A DNA stretch of 64,000 nt from Oceanobacillus sp. Castelsardo (GCF_001659985.1 NZ_LYCS01000008.1:62001-126000), one strand, 5' to 3'. Shown: positions 17,552 through 25,735, counted from the first letter of the stretch. The notes: generated from the sequence alone by a model not told the origin. Made by a program: numbers and translations.

Positions 17552-18601
17552 TTAATCTTCTAATAAAGACTTACCCATGACTCGAACACGCTTCGTATTT
17601 TTTAAATCATCTAAGTTTTTTGCACCAATTCCGAACATCGTCATTTTTAATTCGAATTCAACTTGCTCCATCGTTTCCATTACTTTTTCCGTTGACTCGG
17701 TGGCAGATTTCAATAAATGACGGGCAAAGCCAATAATATCCGCTCCTAAAGTAATAGCCTTTGCAGCATCCACACCCGTTTTCATTCCTCCACTCGAGAC
17801 TAGTGGGATATTTGGCAACTTGTTTCGAACGGAAACGATACAATCCTTCGTTGGAATTCCCCAATTATTAAATGCCTCTGCAGCCGCTCTTCTTAATGGA
17901 TCTTTAGAACGCAATTTTTCAACCTGACTCCAAGATGTTCCACCAGCTCCTGCAACATCAATATAGGATACACCCGCATTATAAAGTTTTTCCGCAACCG
18001 TTCCATCAATACCAAAACCAACTTCTTTTGCTCCAACCGGGACATTTACTACTTTGCAAAGTTCCTCAATTTTAGGAAGTAAATTATCAAAGTTAAGGTC
18101 TCCCCCATCTTGCACAACTTCCTGTAAACTATTTAAATGAAGGACGATGGAATCGGCATTCGTTAAATCCACAATTCGTTGTGCTTCCTCCGCACCATAT
18201 CCATAATTTAGTTGAACTGCACCAAGATTAACGATAAGCGGGACATTTGGTGCATAATCTTTTATTAGAAAGGATTCTTTATGTGCATCACTTTCAAGCA
18301 TTGCGCGGGTCGATCCTAATGCCATAACCCAACCTTTTTTTTCAGCTGCACGTGCAAGATTCTGATTGATAGTCGTTGCTAATTCCGAACCGCCTGTCAT
18401 GGAACTAACCAAAAATGGCGTTTTTAAATCTTTTCCTAAAAAGCTCGTATTTATTTCTATATCATGAAAGTTAACTTCTGGTAATGCATTATGTATAAAG
18501 TCAATTCCCTCAAGACCTGTAGACTTATTAACTCCTTCTACATCCCCAGTCATACATAGGCGAATATGTTCAGTTTTCCTTTGGTTAATGCCTTTTTCCA
18601 T
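17552..18601 (-). CDS. fni: Type II isopentenyl-diphosphate delta-isomerase
   Basis: FMN- and NADPH-dependent enzyme that interconverts IPP and DMAPP for isoprenoid synthesis. FMN-binding barrel landmarks are KTPFLVSSMTGGS, ALGSTRAM, HLNSLQEVVQ, KEVGFGID, VAGAGGTSWSQVE and VSSGGMKTGVDAAKAITLGAD. At 349 aa it has the expected length. GGAGGT is about 10 nt before the ATG. It is a single gene in the same direction as the DsbA-like gene but 77 bp upstream, with no evident functional link. Confidence 0.95.
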   Translation of the reverse strand: MEKGINQRKTEHIRLCMTGDVEGVNKSTGLEGIDFIHNALPEVNFHDIEINTSFLGKDLKTPFLVSSMTGGSELATTINQNLARAAEKKGWVMALGSTRAMLESDAHKESFLIKDYAPNVPLIVNLGAVQLNYGYGAEEAQRIVDLTNADSIVLHLNSLQEVVQDGGDLNFDNLLPKIEELCKVVNVPVGAKEVGFGIDGTVAEKLYNAGVSYIDVAGAGGTSWSQVEKLRSKDPLRRAAAEAFNNWGIPTKDCIVSVRNKLPNIPLVSSGGMKTGVDAAKAITLGADIIGFARHLLKSATESTEKVMETMEQVEFELKMTMFGIGAKNLDDLKNTKRVRVMGKSLLED

Positions 18602-18690
18602 TCGAATAGGTACCTCCAGATTATGTGATTAATTTTGTGTGTACAACCTTTAATAGTAATTGTTAATAGTTTACCCATTAACAAATAAAA

Positions 18691-18720
18691 TTGAAAGCAA
18701 ATAGGATTTTTGATTATATT
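18691..18720 (+). promoter_or_regulatory. Candidate sigma-A promoter of the SpoT-like hydrolase gene
   Basis: TTGAAA (18691-18696) and TATATT (18715-18720) with an 18-bp spacer, 44 bp before the start codon. It is plausible in an AT-rich stretch but not decisive. Confidence 0.45.
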
Positions 18721-18763
18721 TTTTATATACTAAAGGTAAAACATTTTACAAGGACGTGTTCAT

Positions 18764-19303
18764 TTGATTGAAAAGGCAAGAGCATTTGCTACAAAGGCAC
18801 ATAAAGGTCAAACACGCAAAAATTCTAATAGCCCGTATGTTACTCATCCGATAAGAGTAGCTAAAAGATTACAGGATGCAGGCTTTAATGATGAACTAAT
18901 ATGTGCCGGCTTCCTCCATGATGTGGTGGAGGACACTTCCTATACTATAAACGATATCGAAGAAACATTTGGCCCAGTCGTTACAGAGCTAGTTGCAGCT
19001 CACACAGAAGATAAAACGAAATCTTGGCAAGAACGGAAGCAACATACGATTGATACCGTTAAAATTGCTCGTAAAGAAGTTAAGTATCTTATTGTAGCGG
19101 ATAAATTAGATAATTTACTAGGTCTTGAAAAAGATTTACAAGAACAAGGGAAAAGAATTTGGAAAAACTTTAATGCTGGGTATGAAAAACAAAAATGGTA
19201 CAACGACGCGATTGTTAAGAATATGTATGTTGGATTAGATATAGAGGATATTCCTGATTACTTTTTTGAATACGAAGAAGCAGTGAAAAGGTTTTTTCAT
19301 TAA
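18764..19303 (+). CDS. Stand-alone SpoT/Mesh1-like HD-domain hydrolase (putative small alarmone hydrolase)
   Basis: A 179-aa protein that consists almost wholly of an HD metal-dependent hydrolase domain. Residues that bind manganese in SpoT/Mesh1 are in place: His28 in VTHPIRVA, His52-Asp53 and Glu56-Asp57 in FLHDVVEDT, and Asp113 and Asn117 in VADKLDNL. There is no synthetase, TGS or ACT domain, unlike the 700-aa Rel protein. I infer cytoplasmic hydrolysis of (p)ppGpp or a related nucleotide, but the substrate is unproven. The start is TTG with AAGGACG upstream. It is monocistronic, with its own promoter-like site and a shared terminator. Confidence 0.8.
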   Translation: MIEKARAFATKAHKGQTRKNSNSPYVTHPIRVAKRLQDAGFNDELICAGFLHDVVEDTSYTINDIEETFGPVVTELVAAHTEDKTKSWQERKQHTIDTVKIARKEVKYLIVADKLDNLLGLEKDLQEQGKRIWKNFNAGYEKQKWYNDAIVKNMYVGLDIEDIPDYFFEYEEAVKRFFH

Positions 19304-19324
19304 TTAGATTTGTAGGGATTTAAA

Positions 19325-19365
19325 AAATACCAGATGAAACTTTATGTTCATCCGGTATTTTTCTT
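19325..19365. terminator. Bidirectional terminator between the HD hydrolase and aldo-keto reductase genes
   Basis: AAATACCAGATGAA pairs with TTCATCCGGTATTT (one mismatch) around an 8-nt loop, with T-rich tails both ways between convergent genes. Confidence 0.85.
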
Positions 19366-20188
19366 ATTTATTATGAAATTCACTTGGTTTATTATTAATT
19401 CTAAGATTCTTATCTAATTCCGCAATTTTACCCATATCGGATTCATTCAGTTCAAAGTCAAACACATTTATATTCTCTTCAATCCGTGAAGGTGTAACAG
19501 ATTTTGGTATGACAATAACTCCTGATTGTAAGTGCCAACGTAAGATAATTTGTGCAGGTGTCTTTCCATATTGTTCCGCGAGCTCTTTAATTAGTTCATC
19601 ATGTAAAATGTCTCTTCCATTCATAAGTGGACTATACGCTTCTAACTTAATCTGATGTTGGTCACAGAATTCCTTCAATTCTTTTTGCTGTAAGTATGGA
19701 TGGTATTCTACTTGATTGATAACTGGAACCACATCACACTCTTTTAAAATACGCTCTAAATGTTCGATATCAAAGTTACATACACCAATCGCTTTTACCC
19801 GTCCATCCGCATACAGCTTTTCAAGTGCTCTATACGTCTCAACATATTGATCAAACTTTGGCATTGGCCAATGAATGAGATACAAATCCACGTAATCAAG
19901 ACCTAATCTTTCAAGACTTGCATCAAATGCCTTTAATGTATTTTCATAACCATGATCAGCATTCCATACCTTCGTTGTGATAAACAACTCTTCTCTAGGA
20001 ATGTTTCTCTTAGCAATCGCTTTACCAACGCCCACTTCATTCCCATAAACTTTAGCGGTATCAATGGAACGGTATCCCGTTTCCAGAGCCTTTTCCACGG
20101 CAGGGGTCGCTTCTTCATCCGGTACTTTCCAAACCCCAAATCCTAATTGCGGCATAGTAAGTCCATTGTTTAATGTAATATGAATCAT
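19364..20188 (-). CDS. Aldo/keto reductase (YtbE/YvgN type)
   Basis: NADPH-dependent TIM-barrel oxidoreductase. The catalytic tetrad is visible: Asp43 and Tyr48 in SIDTAKVYGN, Lys73 in TTKVWN and His106 in LIHWPMP. The cofactor segment is IPKSVTPSRIEENINVFDFEL near residue 230. At 274 aa it matches the prokaryotic AKR5 group, whose members reduce methylglyoxal, glyoxal and other carbonyls. AAAAGGAG precedes the ATG. Repeat A2 lies 22 bp upstream and separates it from the sulfurtransferase gene. Confidence 0.9.
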   Translation of the reverse strand: MIHITLNNGLTMPQLGFGVWKVPDEEATPAVEKALETGYRSIDTAKVYGNEVGVGKAIAKRNIPREELFITTKVWNADHGYENTLKAFDASLERLGLDYVDLYLIHWPMPKFDQYVETYRALEKLYADGRVKAIGVCNFDIEHLERILKECDVVPVINQVEYHPYLQQKELKEFCDQHQIKLEAYSPLMNGRDILHDELIKELAEQYGKTPAQIILRWHLQSGVIVIPKSVTPSRIEENINVFDFELNESDMGKIAELDKNLRINNKPSEFHNK

Positions 20189-20210
20189 AATTTCACTCCT
20201 TTTAGAAGAT

Positions 20211-20353
20211 GTTTAAAAAGTCCGGTAAAAATGACACTTCGAATTTCTTCGTTGGCTTGCTTTTCGGATACTCACGTATTTAGTGCATACGTTCCGTTCC
20301 TCAAAGCTTCGCCGCCTCGAACTTCTCGGTCCTTTTTATCCTCCTTTTTAAAC
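20211..20353 (-). repeat. A-family dispersed repeat, copy A2
   Basis: 143 bp in reverse orientation, with ends GTTTAAAAAG and CTTTTTAAAC. The interior matches A3 (25968-26110) almost throughout, including the AAGTGTCATTTT-type right half and the ACGTAT..ATACGT palindrome. It starts 8 bp after the sulfurtransferase stop codon. Confidence 0.85.
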
Positions 20354-20361
20354 ACGCACTT

Positions 20362-21213
20362 TTAATAAATTTCTTCCTCATCTAATTCTATATCATTTTC
20401 ATCGTAAGAAATCCAATCACTAAAACTACCCGGATATAGTTTGATATTTTTATATCCTAATGATTTTAGTGCTACAATATTTGGACAGGCTGAAACACCC
20501 GAACCACAAGAAACAATAATCTCCTTATCTTTTGGTAAAGAAGAAAAATGGTTAGATAACTGTTCTTTGTTCTTCCAGGAACCATCGGCGTTGAAAATAT
20601 CTTTCCAAAAATAATTAACGGCGCCAGGAATATGACCAGCTTTGCTATAAAGTGGTTCCCATATACCTAAATACCTATCCTTATCTCGTGAGTCAATTAA
20701 AATCGCCTTTTTATTTTCAACTTTTTCTTTTACTTCCTTCATCGAAACCGTTTCATTCCCACGAATTTTCGCAACGAATTGTTTCTTTTTTAATGAAGGT
20801 GGTTCAGCTGTCACCTGATTTCCTTCTTCCATCCACTTTTTATAACCACCTTCTAAAATATAAACCTTTTCATGCCCTAAATAGTGTAACAACCACCACA
20901 TTCTTGCTGCAAACATGTCGTTTTCCTCATCATAAATGACAACTGTTGTTTCATCATCAATACCAATATTCCCCATTTTAGCTGCAAATAACTTCATGTC
21001 TGGCAATGGATGTGCACCGCCATGCTTTGCTGCTTTGCTAGCTAGATCATGATTCAAGTCCAAATAAACTGCACCAGGAATATGCTCATTTAAATACAAC
21101 TTTCTTCCAGCATCCGGTTCTGTTAATACGAAACGTACATCCACAATTACAGTACTATCCGTTTTATTGACCATTCTTTCTTTTAGCTCATCTATCCCCA
21201 TTAAGAATGACAT
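20362..21213 (-). CDS. Sulfurtransferase with tandem rhodanese domains (3-mercaptopyruvate/thiosulfate type)
   Basis: Two rhodanese domains. The first, about residues 1-135, lacks the catalytic cysteine; the second carries it at about Cys236 in the loop VSCGSGVSA. That loop is closest to CGSGVTA of 3-mercaptopyruvate sulfurtransferases, although thiosulfate could also serve. HIPGAVYLD and HIPGAVNYFW mark the equivalent strand in each domain. The frame opens at 21264, but GGAGGG spaced 8 nt from the ATG at 21211-21213 sets the start (283 aa). No signal peptide is seen, so it is cytoplasmic. Confidence 0.88.
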   Translation of the reverse strand: MSFLMGIDELKERMVNKTDSTVIVDVRFVLTEPDAGRKLYLNEHIPGAVYLDLNHDLASKAAKHGGAHPLPDMKLFAAKMGNIGIDDETTVVIYDEENDMFAARMWWLLHYLGHEKVYILEGGYKKWMEEGNQVTAEPPSLKKKQFVAKIRGNETVSMKEVKEKVENKKAILIDSRDKDRYLGIWEPLYSKAGHIPGAVNYFWKDIFNADGSWKNKEQLSNHFSSLPKDKEIIVSCGSGVSACPNIVALKSLGYKNIKLYPGSFSDWISYDENDIELDEEEIY

Positions 21214-21357
21214 AGTAATCCCTCCAATTGTATCCCTTTCAAAATTATATACGACAAATGACATGTATATCCTCCATTATTTCAAAATCAAATCTATTTT
21301 GATAAGATATTAATAAGTTCAATTCGGTTTAAACTAAAACGTAAAGGAGCTAAGAAA

Positions 21358-22590
21358 ATGAAAAATGAATTAATCAAGCGGTTTACATCCTATGTAAAAG
21401 TGGATACCCAATCAGAAGAGAATTCAAACACCACTCCTTCCACACCTGGCCAATTAAAACTTGCTGAAATACTGTCTAAGGAATTAAAGAATATCGGAAT
21501 GACGGATGTTGAAATAGATGAAAATGGTTATTTAATGGCAACTCTCCCTTCCAATATGGATAAGGATATTCCAACAATCGGATTTTTAGCACATGTTGAT
21601 ACAGCTACAGATTTTACAGGCAAAGATGTGAAACCCCGGGTCATCGAAAATTTTGACGGTGAGGACATCGTATTAAATAAAGAAAGAAACGTTGTATTAT
21701 CTGCTAAGGAATTCCCAGAATTACCTAGTTATAAAGGGCATACTATAATTACTACGGACGGCACAACTCTTTTAGGAGCAGATAATAAAGCAGGAATAGC
21801 TGAGATTATGACTGCGATGGATTATTTAATCCAACATCCAGAAATAAAACATGGAAGAATTCGTATCGCTTTTACTCCGGATGAAGAAATTGGTCGAGGT
21901 CCTCATAAATTTGATGTTCCAAGATTTGATGCTGCTTTTGCATACACCATCGATGGAGGCCCATTAGGGGAATTACAATATGAAAGTTTTAACGCTGCAA
22001 GTGCGAAAGTAACTTTTAAAGGAAATAATGTCCATCCCGGAACAGCAAAGAATAAAATGATAAATTCAGGTAAGATTGCTACCGAGTTTATTAATAAATT
22101 TCCGGAAAAAGAAGCTCCTGAATATACAGAAGGCTACGAAGGTTTTTACCACCTTATATCCGTCAATGGCGATGTAGAGCAAACAGAAGTTTACTATATC
22201 ATCCGCGATCATGACCGAAATAAATTTGAAGAGCGTAAAAAGACAGTTGAATCCTATGTTCAAGAAATAAAAGAAAAATACGGCAAGGCTAACGTTTCAT
22301 TAGAATTAAAGGACCAATACTATAACATGCGTGACAAAATCGAACCCGTGAAGGAAATTGTTGACCTTGCGGAAGATGCCATGAATAATTTAGATATCAA
22401 ACCGATTATCGAACCTATTCGTGGCGGTACAGATGGTTCTCAACTTTCCTACATGGGACTCCCAACCCCTAATATCTTTACCGGTGGAGAAAATTTCCAC
22501 GGAAAATACGAATATATTTCTGTTGATAATATGGAAAAGGCTACAAAAGTTATCATTGAAATTTGTAGATTATTTGAGGAAAGAAATTAA
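21358..22590 (+). CDS. pepT: Peptidase T (tripeptide aminopeptidase)
   Basis: Zinc aminopeptidase of the M20B family that removes the N-terminal residue of tripeptides in the cytoplasm. Metal and catalytic residues are in [35 protein letters not shown] and IDGGPLGE. The dimerisation-domain motif NNVHPGTAK and the C-terminal [19 protein letters not shown] are present. At 410 aa it is standard. AAAGGAG precedes the ATG. Confidence 0.95.
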   Translation: MKNELIKRFTSYVKVDTQSEENSNTTPSTPGQLKLAEILSKELKNIGMTDVEIDENGYLMATLPSNMDKDIPTIGFLAHVDTATDFTGKDVKPRVIENFDGEDIVLNKERNVVLSAKEFPELPSYKGHTIITTDGTTLLGADNKAGIAEIMTAMDYLIQHPEIKHGRIRIAFTPDEEIGRGPHKFDVPRFDAAFAYTIDGGPLGELQYESFNAASAKVTFKGNNVHPGTAKNKMINSGKIATEFINKFPEKEAPEYTEGYEGFYHLISVNGDVEQTEVYYIIRDHDRNKFEERKKTVESYVQEIKEKYGKANVSLELKDQYYNMRDKIEPVKEIVDLAEDAMNNLDIKPIIEPIRGGTDGSQLSYMGLPTPNIFTGGENFHGKYEYISVDNMEKATKVIIEICRLFEERN

Positions 22591-22633
22591 TTTATCTATT
22601 GTCCTGGTTATTTGAACCTAACTATTTTTATTA

Positions 22634-22685
22634 AGGGAAAGCTTGGCATTCACAATTAGTTTGGTGAATGCCAAGTTGCACTTAA
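22634..22685 (-). repeat. B-family hairpin repeat, copy B2
   Basis: CTTGGCATTCAC (22642-22653) and GTGAATGCCAAG (22664-22675) form a perfect 12-bp inverted repeat. On the minus strand it begins TTAAGTGCAACT as in B3. The 3' side has no T run, so it is not an obvious terminator, though it lies 45 bp after the pepT stop. Confidence 0.7.
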
Positions 22686-22822
22686 GGGAATATGGAGTTT
22701 TTAACTTCCTTAATTGCAAAAACATTCCAGGACCTTTAATCAATCATTTTTTAAAATTGCTATTGTTGCACCATACCTTCTGTGAGAAAATAAAGTGAAA
22801 CTTATTAAAAGGAGAAGCTATT

Positions 22823-23839
22823 ATGTTTAATAACAAAGCTTTATTATTCTCTATTATATTAATTGTTTTTCTTTCCGCATGCTCTTCTGCTTCTAATACA
22901 GAAATAAATGATCCAAATAATGAAGCTATCGAAACATCAACAAATAATAGTGAGGAATCTATTATTTCTGCTCCAGATGCATTTCTTCAAAAGATGGATG
23001 AAGGTGAACAAGTAGAACTGCTCCAGCAAGCTTTAAACAAAGCAGGATATGATATAGAAGTGAACGGTATTTATGACGAGGCCACTACTTGGGCAATTAC
23101 AGATTTTCAATTACAAAATGATGAGCTTATGGCCGTTGGGGTTTATGATAAAAACACGAGACAGGTTATTAACCTATTTTTAGAAGATAATAAAACGATA
23201 GAACCTGGAAAAGAATTACCTTTTGTTGAGGAAGCCGTTTCTGATGATTTAGATACAAAGATTTTATCCAATCCGTACGATGTGTTAGCGATTGTTAATA
23301 AAGAATTTGCTTTACCAGAAAACTATGAACCTGAAGATTTAGTAACACCAAATGTTCGCTTTCCTTTTACGGAGGAATTGCCAAAAAAACAAATGCGCAA
23401 AGTTGCAGCAGATGCCTTAGAAAAAATGTTTGAAGCAGCTGACAAAGAGAATCTTGAATTATTCGCTCAATCTGGCTATCGTTCTTATGATCGACAAAAA
23501 GCCATTTTTGCTTCTAATGTAGAAAAACACGGAGAAAAAGAAGCGAATGTATTTAGTGCACGCCCTGGAGAAAGTGAACATCAATCTGGACTAACAATGG
23601 ACGTTACTAGTCCAGAGGTTAATTTTGATTTAATTGTTGAATTTGGTGAAACAGCTGAAGGTAAATGGATAAAGGAACACGCCTCAGAATATGGTTTTAT
23701 TATCCGCTACCCTGAAGGAAAAGAAGAAATTACAAAATATCAATATGAACCTTGGCACTTACGATATGTTGGGGAAAAAGCCGCAAAAGAAATAATGGAA
23801 AATAATTTAACTTTAGAAGAATATATTTTAAAAAATTAA
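22823..23839 (+). CDS. Lipoprotein D-alanyl-D-alanine carboxypeptidase, VanY-like, with peptidoglycan-binding domain
   Basis: Membrane-anchored cell-wall enzyme expected to trim the terminal D-Ala of peptidoglycan stem peptides. The lipobox LSAC gives a lipidated Cys20, and a Ser/Asn/Glu-rich linker follows. A PG_binding_1 domain spans about residues 60-120. The VanY (M15B) catalytic domain spans about 180-325, with zinc and catalytic residues His253 and Asp260 in SEHQSGLTMDV and Glu309 and His312 in EPWHLRYVG. AAAAGGAG precedes the ATG. A 288-bp repeat (D) starts one base after the stop codon. No vancomycin-resistance genes are nearby, so a housekeeping role is likelier. Confidence 0.9.
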   Translation: MFNNKALLFSIILIVFLSACSSASNTEINDPNNEAIETSTNNSEESIISAPDAFLQKMDEGEQVELLQQALNKAGYDIEVNGIYDEATTWAITDFQLQNDELMAVGVYDKNTRQVINLFLEDNKTIEPGKELPFVEEAVSDDLDTKILSNPYDVLAIVNKEFALPENYEPEDLVTPNVRFPFTEELPKKQMRKVAADALEKMFEAADKENLELFAQSGYRSYDRQKAIFASNVEKHGEKEANVFSARPGESEHQSGLTMDVTSPEVNFDLIVEFGETAEGKWIKEHASEYGFIIRYPEGKEEITKYQYEPWHLRYVGEKAAKEIMENNLTLEEYILKN

Positions 23840-23840
23840 A

Positions 23841-24128
23841 GAGGTTGAGACATAACTAAAAAATTTAACCTAAAAGACGAATAATGCACTATTTAAGCGT
23901 AGGAAATATACGTAGACTCCTACGGGAGGAAAGGCCTAGGTGAGACTACGTAGGGCAATAGCCCGGAGTAGGCTCAACAGCCGCCCGCGGCAAGGTAGAC
24001 ACTGCGAGGTCTTTTCGAGCAGATGTCGCCCCTGTACTGGATGTGAAAGCGAAGTATATTTCCGAAGCGATTATTCGCTCAATCATGTTAGGATTTCATG
24101 TGGTTAAAAAACTTTTGTCCCAGCCTCT
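23841..24128. repeat. D-family repeat element, 288 bp with imperfect terminal inverted repeats
   Basis: Ends are GAGGTTGAGACA (23841-23852) and TGTCCCAGCCTC (24117-24128), complementary except at two positions that would be G-U in RNA. The interior is GC-rich compared with its surroundings and contains motifs such as CGTAGACTCCTACGGG and CCGCCCGCGG. I recognise this as a type scattered through Bacillaceae genomes. No coding frame is credible. It begins one base after the stop of the VanY-like gene. Confidence 0.75.
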
Positions 24129-24144
24129 TCTTTTAAAAGCGTGT

Positions 24145-24166
24145 GTTCATAATGGACCTATTGAAC
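24145..24166. repeat. Short A-like inverted repeat after the DUF2269 gene
   Basis: GTTCA, a core with GGAC, then TTGAAC: a 22-bp miniature with the outer bases of the A-family ends, preceded by GCGTGT as in full copies. It is 5 bp from the DUF2269 stop codon. It may be a deletion derivative of an A element or a chance hairpin. Confidence 0.4.
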
Positions 24167-24171
24167 ATCCT

Positions 24172-24630
24172 CTAAAACGGTTTTAATATCATCAGTGCAA
24201 TAATGATAAGAAAAATAATATTTTCAATATGTTCTACAAAGAAAAGTTTTTTGGATAGTTGATTATATTCTTCTGGAATGTCTTCCTCTTTATATTCCCG
24301 AAGTAGTTCTTTTATAGGTTTTGATCTGGATTTAAGCAAAGTTGGTCCAAAAGCTAACGCAACTAAAAATAGAAATAGACTGCTTACATACCATCCTTGA
24401 GAAAACCAATACGTATTCAAAAACCCCATCCATATTCCAGTAATAAGCAGTAAGGTTCCTCCTACCATTGTTATAATATGCAATTTATTACGAATAGCAA
24501 AGGAATGCCTTAATTCCGTCATATTACTAGGGTTTGAGCGTGTCACCACAAAGCTCATTACAAAACCAGGCCCCATACCTAAAATAGCAGAAAAAATATG
24601 GAGAAACACAAGAAATTCATAGAACGTCAT
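24172..24630 (-). CDS. DUF2269-type integral membrane protein
   Basis: A 152-aa protein with four predicted membrane segments at about 5-27, 48-68, 80-98 and 131-150. HIFSAILGMGPGF near the N terminus, with a histidine inside the first segment, resembles the DUF2269 family, which has no established function. Conserved His residues in membrane helices are compatible with haem or metal binding, but that is inference. A TGTGA-N6-TCACA site lies upstream at 24683-24698. Confidence 0.7.
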   Translation of the reverse strand: MTFYEFLVFLHIFSAILGMGPGFVMSFVVTRSNPSNMTELRHSFAIRNKLHIITMVGGTLLLITGIWMGFLNTYWFSQGWYVSSLFLFLVALAFGPTLLKSRSKPIKELLREYKEEDIPEEYNQLSKKLFFVEHIENIIFLIIIALMILKPF

Positions 24631-24655
24631 ATTCTTACCTCCTACCTATGCCTAT

Positions 24656-24698
24656 TTTACACCAAAAGACTATAGACAAGGTTGTGATTCTTATCACA
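24656..24698 (-). promoter_or_regulatory. Candidate Fnr/Crp-type promoter of the DUF2269 gene
   Basis: TGTGATTCTTATCACA (24683-24698) is a perfect TGTGA-N6-TCACA palindrome, the half-sites of Gram-positive Fnr boxes. On the minus strand a -10-like TGTAAA (24661 to 24656) lies at the distance that puts the palindrome centre at -41.5. The -10 matches consensus at only four of six bases. Confidence 0.55.
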
Positions 24699-24743
24699 TC
24701 TCTCCTAAATATTTAATATATGGATAGTAGCAAGTGTTATAAA

Positions 24744-24860
24744 GAAGACTTGGTTTAGGTGGAGTTTTAACTCCACCTAAAACTTAGTCGCCCTTATTTC
24801 GGAGCTTGGCGGCACATATCTTCCGCCTGTAAAGGCAGGAGTTGTAGTAACGCCGCGTAG
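24744..24860 (+). repeat. C-family structured repeat, copy C2
   Basis: About 117 bp matching C1 (11241-11356). Here the first hairpin is perfect: AGGTGGAGTT pairs with AACTCCACCT. The second is TCCGCCT pairing with AGGCAGGA around GTAA. Differences from C1 mostly keep the pairing. It lies in the 307-bp gap between the DUF2269 and nitroreductase genes. Confidence 0.85.
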
Positions 24861-24937
24861 TTAAACGGGCATTATTTGCTTTTGCTAATGTATTTGAGTA
24901 AAATCTATGGTTAATGAACTCACTAGGGGGAAATAAA

Positions 24938-25498
24938 ATGGAGAAAGAAAATGCATTGCTTCATATCATTCGTGAACGCCGCGCAATTAAAAAGGGATAT
25001 ACAGATAAGAAAGTAACAGAAGAAGTTGTTCGAGATTTATTAGACTCTGCAATCTGGGCGCCCACCCACGGGATGCGTCAGCCTTGGAGATTTATTTTTG
25101 TTGGCGAGGATGAATTGCCTACTTTTGCCAAGGAAGTTGCATCAACGTATCCAGAAGAGCGTAGACAGAATCGTGAAGATTATTTAAATGAGCCAAATGC
25201 AATCCTTGTTGCTATTATGGAAGACTCAGAAATCGAAAAAACAAGGGATGAAAACTTCGGCGCAATTGCATCCATGATTCAAAATTTCTGGTTATTAGCT
25301 TGGGAAAAGCAACTTGGTGTAGTTTGGAAAACAAATCCACATATCTATGATCCAAAGGTGAAAGAATTGCTCCACGTTGAAGATAATGAAAAAATTGTCG
25401 GGTTTATTCATTTAGGATATTTTGACCAAGCACCAGAAAAGAAAGAACGAATCTCTTTAAATGAAAAGTTTATTCGTTTTAACGAATTAAAAAAATAA
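24938..25498 (+). CDS. Nitroreductase-family flavoprotein (YdjA-like)
   Basis: FMN-dependent oxidoreductase that reduces nitro or quinone compounds with NAD(P)H; the physiological substrate is unknown. RERRAIKKGYTDKKV carries the FMN-phosphate arginines near the N terminus, APTHGMRQPWRFIFVG is the family signature, and FGAIASMIQNFWLLAWE and LGVVWKT follow. It is a short 186-aa member. The frame opens at 24914, but AGGGGG 7 nt before the ATG at 24938 fixes the start. A strong terminator follows. Confidence 0.87.
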   Translation: MEKENALLHIIRERRAIKKGYTDKKVTEEVVRDLLDSAIWAPTHGMRQPWRFIFVGEDELPTFAKEVASTYPEERRQNREDYLNEPNAILVAIMEDSEIEKTRDENFGAIASMIQNFWLLAWEKQLGVVWKTNPHIYDPKVKELLHVEDNEKIVGFIHLGYFDQAPEKKERISLNEKFIRFNELKK

Positions 25499-25527
25499 AG
25501 CTGAGGGTTGCCTTAGCTTTATTTTTT
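25494..25527 (+). terminator. Terminator of the nitroreductase gene
   Basis: AATAAAGCTGAGG pairs with CCTTAGCTTTATT, one G-U, followed by TTTTTT. The T tail runs into the first DnaA box. Confidence 0.85.
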
Positions 25528-25670
25528 ATCCACAGTTAGAAATAAGTTAAATATTATCCACATTATCCACAAAATTACTCACAACTATCCACATATTACT
25601 GTGCATTATTATTTACTTTTATTATTATGATATTCCTATTTACCCACAACACTTTAATTTATGTGGATAA
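25526..25670. promoter_or_regulatory. DnaA-box cluster (six boxes in 145 bp)
   Basis: Perfect TTATCCACA boxes at 25526-25534, 25554-25562 and 25563-25571 on the + strand, and one on the minus strand at 25662-25670 (read TGTGGATAA). One-mismatch boxes are CTATCCACA (25585-25593) and TTACCCACA (25640-25648). TTACTCACA (25575-25583) is weaker. The intervening sequence is very AT-rich. The cluster lies between the nitroreductase terminator and the trp leader promoter. No dnaA, dnaN or replication gene is nearby, so this is more likely a DnaA-titrating or regulatory cluster than oriC. Confidence 0.8.
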
Positions 25671-25735
25671 TTATATGGTGATAACTTAATACTATAAAGA
25701 AAAAAAGATGTACGGAAAGAATTTTCAAACAACTA

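Noticed and set aside
22823-23839. Vancomycin resistance determinant, from the VanY-like domain
   Set aside because: No vanRS, vanHAX or vanT genes are near; the domain is common in housekeeping lipoprotein carboxypeptidases of Bacillaceae.
25526-25670. Chromosomal replication origin
   Set aside because: DnaA boxes cluster here, but dnaA, dnaN, gidA or rnpA-type neighbours are absent, and no typical GC-poor unwinding 13-mers were distinguished.
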